Below, piece by piece: positions 20,644 through 27,098 of a stretch of DNA of 48,449 bases. The notes under the pieces were generated by a model. It did not search any database, had not been told where the DNA came from, and was given only the letters and a program-made list of their open reading frames with translations. The position numbers were made by a program, and so were the translations under genes. Positions within the stretch are counted from its first letter, which is position 1; each line of letters opens with the position of its first letter. Source of the stretch: a virus; the IMG/VR virus record IMGVR_UViG_3300018081_000002, positions 1-48,449 of that record; one strand, written 5' to 3'.

Positions 20644-20933
20644 TCACATTCCCTGCAGACTCGGATGTCGTCGTCGGAGAAGGGTTTACGGATGATACGG
20701 AGGTCGCGGGCTGCGAAGATGGTGTAGCATCGGTCGCAGACGCCGTAGACGGTGTCGAGGGTGCCACCACCGAACCATCTGCCGGGGCGTGGTGCACCCC
20801 AGCGAGGTGGAAGGTCACACACTTCGATGAGCTCCTCCGAGGTGAGCGTGGGGTACTTACGCCAGAGCTCGTAGGCCGCGCGATACAGCTCCAGGTGCTG
20901 TGCGTGCGGTAGTGGGTCGCGGTGGTCACTCAC
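20640..20933 (-). CDS. Zinc-ribbon hypothetical protein
   Basis: A 97-residue protein from GTG 20933, which overlaps the preceding stop (GTGA). The N-terminal half is helical (LELYRAAYELWRKYPTLTSE). The C-terminal half has VCDRCYTIF and VCRECE, a zinc ribbon. Not further recognised. Confidence 0.6.
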   Translation of the reverse strand: MSDHRDPLPHAQHLELYRAAYELWRKYPTLTSEELIEVCDLPPRWGAPRPGRWFGGGTLDTVYGVCDRCYTIFAARDLRIIRKPFSDDDIRVCRECE

Positions 20934-21115
20934 GAGTTCTGTTCCAGCCAGTCGACGAAGAGGGCGATGAGCTCGCCGTACACGTCTCCGGATTCGTCCT
21001 CGAGGATGGACTCCTTGAGCCACGATGAGTCCTTCGTGAGGAGCTCGGCGAAGAAGTCCTCGACCTGGGGAACGAGGACGTTGAGGAACTCCGTTTGGAT
21101 GGAGGGTTCCTCCAC
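20930..21115 (-). CDS. Hypothetical acidic protein
   Basis: A 61-residue acidic helical protein (LVPQVEDFFAELLTKDSSWL). GTG 21115 has GAGG upstream; an in-frame ATG at 21142 lies inside the previous gene without a ribosome binding site. Not recognised. Confidence 0.5.
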   Translation of the reverse strand: MEEPSIQTEFLNVLVPQVEDFFAELLTKDSSWLKESILEDESGDVYGELIALFVDWLEQNS

Positions 21116-21116
21116 G

Positions 21117-21326
21117 TTAACCTCGCTGGGCCGAAGGCCCATTGTGGAACACTCCGGGGATCAAGGCTACTGCCTGGTGCAGGGCGTGTGGGTACGAGTG
21201 GGCGTCGATCCGGATGGCTGAGACACCCTTGATGAGGGTGAACCAGGGTGAACGGCTGTCGAGGATGTAGCCGTGCCGGAAGAGGACGAACTCGTTGTGA
21301 AGGGTCTCCGTGATCAGGTCTTCCAT
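21117..21326 (-). CDS. Hypothetical small protein
   Basis: A 69-residue protein, first after the promoter at 21401-21429. ATG 21326 has CTGGAG nine bases upstream. Not recognised. The triloop hairpin GGGCC-GAA-GGCCC (21128-21140) is in its 3' end. Confidence 0.5.
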   Translation of the reverse strand: MEDLITETLHNEFVLFRHGYILDSRSPWFTLIKGVSAIRIDAHSYPHALHQAVALIPGVFHNGPSAQRG

Positions 21327-21400
21327 TATCTGGACTCCAGGGAAGTAGGACTGTGGACGTTGGCACGGTGTGTGTTGGTCACAATCCTCATTATGATAAC

Positions 21401-21429
21401 ATTATATCACAGGTAGAATCAAAAAGCAA
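21401..21429 (-). promoter_or_regulatory. sigma70-like promoter, leftward
   Basis: On the minus strand: -35 TTGCTT (21424-21429), a 17-base spacer and -10 TATAAT (21401-21406) preceded by TGTGA. Spacing and flanks match the promoter at 18176. It would drive the small genes from 21326 down to 18241. Confidence 0.85.
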
Positions 21430-21461
21430 CCCTGTTTGGGTCGGATATCCGCACCGTTCGG

Positions 21462-21475
21462 TTGGTGGGGGGTCC
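21462..21475 (+). repeat. Dispersed G-tract repeat, copy 9 (arm of long inverted repeat)
   Basis: TTGGTGGGGGGTCC: the common element but ending TCC instead of TA. Its partner at 21539-21552 carries the matching GGA, giving a perfect 14-bp inverted repeat around 63 bases that contain a further GCCGC-GAA-GCGGC hairpin (21497-21509). Confidence 0.92.
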
Positions 21476-21538
21476 TGTACACCGTTTGTTGTGTTGGCCG
21501 CGAAGCGGCGGGGGGTCCGCATACAGGTTCTGTGAAGG

Positions 21539-21552
21539 GGACCCCCCACCAA
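21539..21552 (-). repeat. Dispersed G-tract repeat, copy 10 (arm of long inverted repeat)
   Basis: Minus-strand TTGGTGGGGGGTCC, the perfect complement of 21462-21475. The 91-bp unit lies in the gap between the gene ending at 21565 and the promoter at 21401-21429. Confidence 0.92.
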
Positions 21553-21564
21553 CGCGGGCAGGTG

Positions 21565-21774
21565 TTACTTGGACCTGTACTGAGCGTTGATGGCAGCATG
21601 CCATCGTTCGCCGACGTCGGCGGGTGGAAGGGGTGGGAGATCTGCCTTTCGTCGGGCTTCCTCCCACTTCTTCACTTGGGCCGGCTCGTGTGTTAAAACC
21701 CACGTGTAGTAGCCAGGTTCCCAGACGCGAGGACGCTTCGGGCGGCGGAGCCAAGTGGCGAGTTCAGGGGTCAT
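21565..21774 (-). CDS. Hypothetical small protein
   Basis: A 69-residue basic protein from ATG 21774 (GAGGAG eight bases upstream). It contains PRVWEPGYYTWVLTHEPAQV and KKWEEARRKADLPPLPP. Not recognised. It follows the 206-residue gene directly. Confidence 0.55.
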   Translation of the reverse strand: MTPELATWLRRPKRPRVWEPGYYTWVLTHEPAQVKKWEEARRKADLPPLPPADVGERWHAAINAQYRSK

Positions 21775-21775
21775 G

Positions 21776-22396
21776 CTACTTCTCCTCGGGCTTGAAGTTG
21801 TAGGGTTCGTCGTCCATGGGTGTGCCGATCTGGATGGGTGGGGTTTGCACGAGCGCCGAGGACCCCCCACCAAGATGTTTCGCCTTGTACTCATCGAGGA
21901 AGTCGAGTGAGGGAGCCGTGAGTTCTTCCTGGACGTTCAGCTTGGCGCGAAGTTCCTCGAGCTCCACCTTCATCGCGAGTACCTGTTTGGCAGCTTCACG
22001 CCGCCGGGCGTATGCGGCCTTCGAGTACTCCTTCTGCTTGTCCTTTGTCTGGGCTCGATGCCATTTGTGGTACTCAGGTGAACCAGCAGGAAAGCCGGAC
22101 TTGTTTGCTGGACGTTTGCCTCGTGGAGTAGGCTTGCTGATGAGCTTAGTGTTGTCGAAGGATTCATTCGTCCAGTGCTTGTCTGCCCAGACAGGGTACT
22201 GCTCGTTCGGGTCCCAAAAACCGTGAGCTGCCTCAGCGATGACGTGGAGTAGGGGAATCGTGGAGCCGTTATCGAGGACGACGAGACGTGAGTTGACCCA
22301 GGAGATACGAGGAGAGAGTGGGTCTAGGACCTTGCGGTTGCCGATGAGCTCTAGGACCCTTTCGTCTGTGATAGGAATACGGGGTGGCGCGGCCAT
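21776..22396 (-). CDS. Hypothetical protein with repeat-derived segment
   Basis: A 206-residue protein. The N-terminal part (SPRISWVNSRLVVLDNGSTI, IAEAAHGFWDP) recalls small phage DNA-binding or endonuclease-like proteins but I cannot name a family. A basic helical centre (KDKQKEYSKAAYARRREAAK) resembles the charged repeats in the gene at 17618. Residues encoded near 21862 (HLGGGSS) come from an in-frame copy of the dispersed repeat. ATG 22396 has AAGGA eight bases upstream. It is the first gene after the promoter at 22444-22473. Confidence 0.6.
   Translation of the reverse strand: MAAPPRIPITDERVLELIGNRKVLDPLSPRISWVNSRLVVLDNGSTIPLLHVIAEAAHGFWDPNEQYPVWADKHWTNESFDNTKLISKPTPRGKRPANKSGFPAGSPEYHKWHRAQTKDKQKEYSKAAYARRREAAKQVLAMKVELEELRAKLNVQEELTAPSLDFLDEYKAKHLGGGSSALVQTPPIQIGTPMDDEPYNFKPEEK
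21862..21873 (-). repeat. Dispersed G-tract repeat, copy 11 (within a coding region)
   Basis: TTGGTGGGGGGT followed by CC on the minus strand, sense and in frame inside the 206-residue gene, encoding Leu-Gly-Gly-Gly-Ser. It shares the TCC ending with copies 9 and 10 nearby. Confidence 0.85.
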
Positions 22397-22443
22397 TGCG
22401 GATCCTTTCCGGGGCGGGGCCCCATCTGCGATCTTATATAGGG

Positions 22444-22473
22444 ATTATAACCCGGGGCTCATGTGGAAGTCAA
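22444..22473 (-). promoter_or_regulatory. sigma70-like promoter, leftward
   Basis: On the minus strand: -35 TTGACT (22468-22473), an 18-base spacer and -10 TATAAT (22444-22449), about 45 bases upstream of the gene starting at 22396. Confidence 0.75.
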
Positions 22474-22631
22474 CTGCAATTTCAAGTGGGGACGGGTTGG
22501 AGTACAGGGAGGTCCCACGCTACAACACTGTCCGTTGTAAGTGGTTGAAAACAAAGGAGTTCCGATGGGTTGTGGACCTGATTGCCTGAGGGCTTATAAA
22601 AGTAAAGGATCCCACCCTCGAACCCATTGGA

Positions 22632-22649
22632 CCTATATATATATATAGG
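22632..22649. other. AT-rich perfect palindrome
   Basis: CCTATATATATATATAGG is an 18-base perfect palindrome, followed 17 bases later by ATTATATATATAGAGG. This is the most AT-rich stretch of the genome and could be an easily melted element. Confidence 0.7.
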
Positions 22650-22729
22650 ATGTTGAGTTGTACCCATTATATATATAGAGGCAAGTCGGCATCTGAAGAA
22701 CACATCGTAAGTCCTTTAGATTCAACAAG

Positions 22730-22790
22730 TTACAACGGAGAGTGTTGGAAAGTGGGAAACATCCACACTACAACACAGTTCGTAATTTGG
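22730..22790. repeat. Divergent pair of operator-like half-sites
   Basis: GTGTTGGAAAGTGG on the plus strand and GTGTTGTAGTGTGG on the minus strand face away from each other. A third copy, GTGTTGTAGCGTGG, is on the minus strand within 22511-22544. The outer copies also share TTACAACGGA upstream. Spacing fits binding by a dimeric regulator. Confidence 0.55.
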
Positions 22791-22996
22791 ATGGGTGGAT
22801 GGGCAACCCCGACGGGGGGCAATGACTCCGCCGTCGGCCATCGGGCGACATTTCTACTTCGTCGTCACTCAAATCAGGGACCTCGGATCGAGGAACGCCT
22901 GCGCCGGTGGGTGGGGTCGGGAAAAGAGTTACTCGGGCTAGGCCTGCGGCCTGAAGAGCCTCGTGTCTCCTGCCTGCCCGAAGGGCATAGCCTTCC

Positions 22997-23030
22997 AAAA
23001 AAAAGCGGAGACTCTAGATGAGTCTCCGCT
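22997..23030 (-). terminator. Intrinsic terminator, leftward
   Basis: On the minus strand an 11-bp stem (AGCGGAGACTC/GAGTCTCCGCT, loop of five bases) is followed by eight T residues. It ends the transcript of the 23.0-24.0 kb genes. Confidence 0.95.
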
Positions 23031-23044
23031 GAAACGCTCAGAAG

Positions 23045-23269
23045 CTACTTGCCGTTCTTGAGCTTCTTCGCCACCAGCTCCTTGACCTTCGCCTCGAGCT
23101 GCTTGAACTCCGCCGTGCCCTTCAGCACTTCCTGGTACGCCTGAACGCGCATGTTCCGCCCCTTGCGGTACTCGCGATTCTTCGTTCCCTGTACCAGATC
23201 CACCGCAGCCTGCTCTTCGCCAACCGCTGCGATCGCCTCGAGCAACGCCTTGTTCTTGATGTCAGCCAT
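23045..23269 (-). CDS. Small helical protein
   Basis: A 74-residue Lys/Ala/Glu-rich helical protein (ALLEAIAAVGEEQAAVDLVQ, QLEAKVKELVAKKLKNGK). ATG 23269 has AGGAG ten bases upstream. An element at 23332-23337 (minus TAGTATGTGG) resembling that before 24042 may drive it. Directly followed by the terminator. Function unknown. Confidence 0.6.
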   Translation of the reverse strand: MADIKNKALLEAIAAVGEEQAAVDLVQGTKNREYRKGRNMRVQAYQEVLKGTAEFKQLEAKVKELVAKKLKNGK

Positions 23270-23331
23270 CTGTCACGCTCCTGTTTTAGTGAGAGAAGTT
23301 TATCCTCTCTCTTCCATTACACAAACACCAC

Positions 23332-23357
23332 ATACTACAACTATTTCACCCCCTGTC
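23332..23357 (-). promoter_or_regulatory. Repeated promoter-like element
   Basis: The minus strand reads GGTGAAATAGTTGTAGTAT followed by GTGG, closely matching GGTTAAATTGTGATAGTAT followed by GTGG at 24069-24088. Both lie upstream of the ribosome binding site of a small leftward gene. Confidence 0.45.
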
Positions 23358-23439
23358 GTCCGCTCGCGACGATGCAGATCAGCCAGATGATCGCGATTAC
23401 GACCGTGATGCTGGAGAAAGGACCCTCTCCCCAGCCCAC
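23341..23439 (-). CDS. Very small single-span membrane protein
   Basis: A 32-residue gene. The GTG at 23439 overlaps the preceding stop (TAGTG) and GAGGA lies about eight bases upstream. The protein has one hydrophobic segment, SITVVIAIIWLICIVAS, with a short positively charged end. It could be a small membrane toxin or superinfection factor; the function is unknown. Confidence 0.45.
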   Translation of the reverse strand: MGWGEGPFSSITVVIAIIWLICIVASGRQGVK

Positions 23440-23687
23440 TACTTCGTCCTCGACATCCGGAACGTGGTCTTGATCGTCTCCGTCACGCAGACTGCCGAGA
23501 TCCGATGCGGATCGACCGTGAGACCCTGAGCGAAGATGGCCTCGATCCTCTCCGTTGTCATGTCGCCGTCGCTGAAGAAGTGGATCTGGACCGTCTTGTC
23601 GACGATCTCGTCCGTTGAGACGAGTGAGTCCGGAATGACTGTCGCCTCACGCCAATCCGGGTTGTTCACGCCGTTCTTGTTTGCCAT
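23439..23687 (-). CDS. Hypothetical small protein
   Basis: An 82-residue protein (DEIVDKTVQIHFFSDGDMTT, ERIEAIFAQGLTVDPHRISA). It is probably alpha/beta. ATG 23687 has GAGGAG eight bases upstream and forms TAATG with the previous gene. Not recognised. Confidence 0.6.
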   Translation of the reverse strand: MANKNGVNNPDWREATVIPDSLVSTDEIVDKTVQIHFFSDGDMTTERIEAIFAQGLTVDPHRISAVCVTETIKTTFRMSRTK

Positions 23688-23866
23688 TAGAATCTCCTCG
23701 CTGCTGCGATTGTTGCCGTTGCCGTCCTCTCAGGCGACCACTTCGCCTGATAAGCCTTCTGAAAGTCGAAGTCCTGAAATGCCTCTGAGTCTAGACCGGT
23801 CTTCTTGATGAGTAGAGCCTCGACGCACTGCTTCCAGAGAGCGTACTCCATCCGCTTGTTCGCCAC
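23687..23866 (-). CDS. Hypothetical small protein
   Basis: A 59-residue protein from GTG 23866, which overlaps the preceding TAG stop (TAGTG) and has GGAG about eight bases upstream. Sequence features: MEYALWKQCVEALLIKKTGL and DFQKAYQAKWSPERTATAT. Not recognised. Confidence 0.55.
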   Translation of the reverse strand: MANKRMEYALWKQCVEALLIKKTGLDSEAFQDFDFQKAYQAKWSPERTATATIAAARRF

Positions 23867-24042
23867 TAGTAGCACTCCGGAGTGTCGAGCATGACCGAGT
23901 AGCCCGTGACCGTGATGTCGATGCTCGCGAGCTTGACGATCAAGTTCGCGATCCACGGCAACGCTAGTGCCGCCGACTCGAAGTTCCGCGTAATCGTCCC
24001 GTCGTCCTTCAGAAAGACTCTAGCTTCGTATAGTTCGTACAT
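23866..24042 (-). CDS. Hypothetical small protein
   Basis: A 58-residue gene with the best ribosome binding site in this block (AAGGAGG, six bases before ATG 24042) and a promoter just upstream. The protein is moderately hydrophobic (ALALPWIANLIVKLASIDIT) and ends DTPECY. Its stop overlaps the next start. Not recognised. Confidence 0.7.
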   Translation of the reverse strand: MYELYEARVFLKDDGTITRNFESAALALPWIANLIVKLASIDITVTGYSVMLDTPECY

Positions 24043-24068
24043 ATCTATCCTCCTTCACAAATAACCAC

Positions 24069-24097
24069 ATACTATCACAATTTAACCCCAAAGTCGA
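24069..24097 (-). promoter_or_regulatory. Promoter for the 24.0-23.0 kb small-gene operon
   Basis: On the minus strand: -35-like TCGACT (24092-24097), a 17-base spacer and -10-like TAGTAT (24069-24074) preceded by TGTGA, as in the two strong promoters. Each box matches consensus at four of six positions. Confidence 0.55.
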
Positions 24098-24157
24098 GAG
24101 TGGGGTGATAGGGCCAAGGGTTAAGGGGGACGTCCGTTCGAGTTACCACAACCTTCC

Positions 24158-24189
24158 AAAAAAATAGACACATTTCTGTGTCTATTTTT
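24158..24189. terminator. Bidirectional intrinsic terminator
   Basis: A 13-bp stem AAAAATAGACACA / TGTGTCTATTTTT with a TTTC loop, with T-runs on both strands. It lies ten bases past the stop of the leftward gene at 24199. The sequence CCTTCCAAAAAAA beside it is shared with the terminator at 22997. Confidence 0.93.
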
Positions 24190-24198
24190 CCCCCTAAC

Positions 24199-24378
24199 CT
24201 ACAAATCAATCTCTTTCTTCCTCACCTCCCAAAACTCAACAACCTCGCTCATCAAATAATACTTCTCCTTTCCATCCTTCCCAACCACCACAACCTGCAA
24301 ATACTTCCCATTCCTCCTAACAAACATCTCAACACTCTTCTCCACAAACCCTTCTTCAACCCAATTCTTCTTTTCCAT
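24199..24378 (-). CDS. Small protein encoded by nearly cytosine-free mRNA
   Basis: A 59-residue protein from ATG 24378 (GGAGG six bases upstream). It is Lys/Glu/Val-rich with GKYLQVVVVGKDGKEKYYLM and EVVEFWEVRKKEIDL, probably a small beta-sheet protein. I do not recognise it. The coding strand contains only two C residues in 180 bases, whereas neighbouring genes are rich in C; most codons use G, T and A. This points to recent acquisition, strand-specific C-to-T deamination or selection against C. It stands alone between the divergent region and a bidirectional terminator. Confidence 0.7.
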   Translation of the reverse strand: MEKKNWVEEGFVEKSVEMFVRRNGKYLQVVVVGKDGKEKYYLMSEVVEFWEVRKKEIDL

Positions 24379-24695
24379 CTCTAACCTCCAATTAACTAAA
24401 ACATAACTACCACATATACATATATTTCCAGTACCACAGTCTTTCACGTATCGCTATCTCTACATACAAACATAAACCTACCCCATACCCCCAGACCAGA
24501 TGCTTCCAGCATCTGGTTTACCCCCTCTCCCATTTCGGTGGGGATTTCACACATGGCTCTCTAAGTCAGTGTCCTCAATCACACACTCAGGGTGTAATCC
24601 GACCTACGGACGAGGTATAATCCCATAATCCCTAAGGCGCTTCGCGCCAGCTCAACCTGGATCGGTGTACCCCCCACCAAGTTTGGGGTATCTCT
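24379..24695. promoter_or_regulatory. Divergent early/late control region
   Basis: 317 bases without a gene, separating the leftward and rightward blocks. It holds a 9-bp hairpin ACCAGATGC/GCATCTGGT (24495-24517), a rightward TATAAT (24616-24621) without a good -35 box, a GGCGC-TTC-GCGCC hairpin (24636-24648) and a dispersed repeat copy (24668-24680). The left 100 bases continue the C-rich, G-poor plus-strand composition of the neighbouring gene. Confidence 0.5.
24668..24680 (-). repeat. Dispersed G-tract repeat, copy 12
   Basis: Exact element on the minus strand, 16 bases before the TerS start. Its TACCCC can pair with the GGGGTA at 24685-24690, which overlaps the TerS ribosome-binding region, so it could mask translation. 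Confidence 0.9.
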
Positions 24696-25271
24696 ATGAC
24701 GAACCAGTCTCCAGTCCCGGTGTACGGCGAGTACGTTCCGGCCGGTTGGCACATCTTGATGGCCACAATCTGCGATGTGCCCGGCGCTACGGTGCCAGAA
24801 CTCGCCCAAACGGTGGGAGTTTCGCCCGCTACAATCCGCACCTGGCGCAAAAAGCCCGAGTTTCAGCGCTTTCAGGCCTGGTACATCCAGACGTTCTACT
24901 CCCAACAGGCGCTTCCCAGCCAACTTCCGCCTGGCGGCGCGGTCCGGGAAAGGCGTCAGTTCAAGGAAGAGCTGTCGGATTTCGCGATCGACATGTTCGA
25001 CCGGCTCCAAGACATCGTCGAGAACACGACGGACGAGAAACTCCTGACCCAGATTGCGCATGATGCGCTCGATCGGGCGGGATACGTGGCGACCCGCAAA
25101 GTGGAAACGCGGGCCCAGGTCATGATGCTCACGCCGGAGCTCCTTGACATGCTCAACAAGCGGGCTCTCGAGGCCGGGGAACAGCCTATTTTGGTGGGGG
25201 GTAACTCTTCCCCTAACATTTTGGTGGGGGGTATACCTTCCGAGGCTGTTTCCCTCGTAGAAAAGCCCTGA
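24696..25271 (+). CDS. terS: Terminase small subunit
   Basis: A 191-residue protein with an N-terminal helix-turn-helix (TVPELAQTVGVSPATIRTWR, about residues 33-52) and a helical middle that would form the oligomer (ERRQFKEELSDFAIDMFDRL). It recognises phage DNA for packaging. The large subunit follows with a TGATG overlap. The C-terminal 25 residues are encoded by two tandem dispersed repeats 30 bases apart, giving ILVGGNSSPNILVGG, an unusual tail probably not part of the fold. Confidence 0.8.
   Translation: MTNQSPVPVYGEYVPAGWHILMATICDVPGATVPELAQTVGVSPATIRTWRKKPEFQRFQAWYIQTFYSQQALPSQLPPGGAVRERRQFKEELSDFAIDMFDRLQDIVENTTDEKLLTQIAHDALDRAGYVATRKVETRAQVMMLTPELLDMLNKRALEAGEQPILVGGNSSPNILVGGIPSEAVSLVEKP
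25191..25233 (+). repeat. Tandem dispersed G-tract repeats, copies 13 and 14
   Basis: Two exact elements (25191-25203 and 25221-25233) with identical ATT leaders, exactly 30 bases apart, both in frame in the 3' end of terS. Confidence 0.93.
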
Positions 25272-26977
25272 TGGACATCCTCTCCCGTCAAGAGCAACTC
25301 GACCGCCTCGTCGGCGTGGGCCAGGCACCCACGGAACCCTTGACGATGCACTCAGAGTCGAGGGTCGACGAGATCTACGAGACCACTCGGCGGCGTGCCC
25401 AGGACTCCCTCTACTTCTTCACCACGGCGGTGCTTGGCTGGAACAAGCTGGAGCCCCAGCCCCACCTCGAGATGTGTCAGTTCATCCAGCGGGTGCCTCC
25501 CAAGTGGCCAGAGGCCAAGAGGCGGAAGCTGCTCCTCGTTCCTCGTGACTGCTACAAGAGCACCGTGGCGTCGAAGAGCTTCCCCCTCTGGATCCAGATC
25601 CAAGACGAGTTTTGCGGCATTCCGGGACCCGAGCACAGGATCCTTCTCTACAGCTTCGCAGCAGATAATGCGGTGAAGCAGATCCGCTCGATCAAGCAGC
25701 AGGTGGAGCGCAACGAAAACTTGCGCTGGCTCTTCCCCTCGATCATTCCCGATATCACTCGGACCAAGTGGAGCGACACCAACCTCCTCTTCCCGAGGGA
25801 AGGGATGTACGGAGAGGACAGTATCGAGGCGGCCGGGATCACCACACATATCGTCAGCCGTCACTACACGATCCAGATTGGCGATGACTCGGAGGACAAG
25901 CAAAGCTCGGAGCAACCCGCTGTCCGGGAGAAGGTGAAGACCTTCTACAAGACCGCGGAGGCCCTCTTCGTAGAGGAGAACACGGGCTACGAGCTGATGG
26001 TGGGCACGCGGTGGGGGGTAGATGATCTGTATTCCGAGATCATGACAAATCAGTATCGGGATACAGACATCATGGTGCGTCCGTTGTACTGGACCCGGCA
26101 GATGTTGGAGCAGGACTTCAAGAACGCGGAGGAGGAAGCCCGTCCTCCAACGTATAATATGGACCCGGAGGTCTTCGCTCCGGACAGCGAACACACGTAC
26201 TACTACTTCCCTCGTCACTTTCCCCCCGATACCTGTCAGCGGATTGAGGCAAAGCAGGGCTCCTTCATGTTCAGCATGCTGTACATGAACGACCCAAAGG
26301 ACCCTAAGAACGCCGAGTTCAACCTGAACGACGTGTTATGGTTCACCTTCGACCAAGAGGGCCATATCGTGTTGGACAGGGAAGATGGCACACGCGAAAT
26401 AGTGGACATGGATGGTCTCAAGCGCGTCATCTTCTGGGATCCGGCGAATCGCAGTGAGGACATCCGCAAGCACAGTCGCAACGCCATCGCCGTGGTGGGA
26501 AAGGATCGGAAGGGCCGCATCTTCGTGCTGGACACGTTCGCTCTGCACAAGAAGCCCGAGCTCTGCGTGACCAAGTTTATCGGTATGCATCAGCGGTGGC
26601 GCTGCCACAAGGCCGCGGTGGAAGATGTGGGCTTCATGCGCCTCCTCAAGTTCCCGATCTACCATGCGATGCGGGAACTGGGGTACCACTTCCCGGTGCA
26701 GGAGCAAAGTCCCGTCGGGGACAAGGACAATCGGATCCGCACGCTCATCCCCTTCTGCGAAAGTCGTTTCCTCTGTGTGCGCAGGGGCCTCACGGACCTG
26801 CGGGAAGAGATGAAAGGGTTTCCAATGATGCCCCTGAATGACCTCGTGGACAGTGTTGCCGCGTGCATCGAGCTCCTCGGCAACACGCGGGACGCACGGG
26901 ACACTGGGGCCTCGCGGCGAGACCAGTTGAACGAGCGAGCCCGCGCGGCCACTCGGAACAGCACGACGGGCTACTAA
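25271..26977 (+). CDS. terL: Terminase large subunit
   Basis: A 568-residue packaging motor. The ATPase domain has a variant Walker A VPRDCYKSTVAS (residues 90-101) and a Walker B-like IQIGDDSED (201-209) with acidic residues. GTRWGVDDLYSE follows. The C-terminal nuclease domain begins at VIFWDPANRSED and continues with GRIFVLDTFALHKKPE and a later EDVGFMRLL. It pumps DNA into proheads and cuts it. GTGG-rich sequence in the GTRWGV codons resembles the dispersed repeat by chance. Confidence 0.93.
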   Translation: MDILSRQEQLDRLVGVGQAPTEPLTMHSESRVDEIYETTRRRAQDSLYFFTTAVLGWNKLEPQPHLEMCQFIQRVPPKWPEAKRRKLLLVPRDCYKSTVASKSFPLWIQIQDEFCGIPGPEHRILLYSFAADNAVKQIRSIKQQVERNENLRWLFPSIIPDITRTKWSDTNLLFPREGMYGEDSIEAAGITTHIVSRHYTIQIGDDSEDKQSSEQPAVREKVKTFYKTAEALFVEENTGYELMVGTRWGVDDLYSEIMTNQYRDTDIMVRPLYWTRQMLEQDFKNAEEEARPPTYNMDPEVFAPDSEHTYYYFPRHFPPDTCQRIEAKQGSFMFSMLYMNDPKDPKNAEFNLNDVLWFTFDQEGHIVLDREDGTREIVDMDGLKRVIFWDPANRSEDIRKHSRNAIAVVGKDRKGRIFVLDTFALHKKPELCVTKFIGMHQRWRCHKAAVEDVGFMRLLKFPIYHAMRELGYHFPVQEQSPVGDKDNRIRTLIPFCESRFLCVRRGLTDLREEMKGFPMMPLNDLVDSVAACIELLGNTRDARDTGASRRDQLNERARAATRNSTTGY

Positions 26978-26978
26978 C

Positions 26979-27098
26979 ATGTTGGTGGGGGGTATTGTTT
27001 TCGCACTTACAATGGCGTTCATCATCCACTGCCCGATCTTCAAGCCGTGGTTCGGCTTCCGCCGTCCACCTGGGCACAGGGGTCGGTGGTTCCAGTGA
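26979..27098 (+). CDS. Small peptide encoded through a dispersed repeat
   Basis: A 39-residue frame starting right after the terL stop. Its N-terminus MLVGGIVFALTMAFII is hydrophobic and residues 2-5 come directly from the repeat at 26982-26994. The C-terminus is basic (FRRPPGHRGRWFQ). It overlaps the next start as GTGA, which supports translation. No separate ribosome binding site is seen. It may be a leader peptide or a tiny membrane protein. Confidence 0.45.
   Translation: MLVGGIVFALTMAFIIHCPIFKPWFGFRRPPGHRGRWFQ
26982..26994 (+). repeat. Dispersed G-tract repeat, copy 15
   Basis: Exact TTGGTGGGGGGTA followed by TTGTTTTC, five bases after the terL stop. Confidence 0.92.

Larger units (their letters stand above)
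22397..23044. promoter_or_regulatory. Non-coding control region, possible replication origin
   Basis: There is no convincing gene in 648 bases. It holds a leftward promoter, three copies of the half-site GTGTTGnAnnGTGG (22511-22544 minus, 22730-22760 plus, 22761-22790 minus), an 18-base AT palindrome at 22632-22649, a second TA-rich run at 22666-22678 and a leftward terminator at its right end. The mix of AT-rich palindrome and operator-like repeats suggests an origin or a regulatory hub; this is inference. Confidence 0.5.

Noticed and set aside
22482-22703. 73-codon leftward frame through the AT-rich palindrome
   Set aside because: It encodes low-complexity Tyr-Ile runs from TA repeats and has no ribosome binding site.
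22768-22998. 76-codon leftward frame after the terminator
   Set aside because: It starts with TTG inside the terminator T-run and has no ribosome binding site.
26010-26022. CGGTGGGGGGTAG in terL
   Set aside because: It encodes the RWGVD segment common in large terminases, and the 5' part differs from the repeat.
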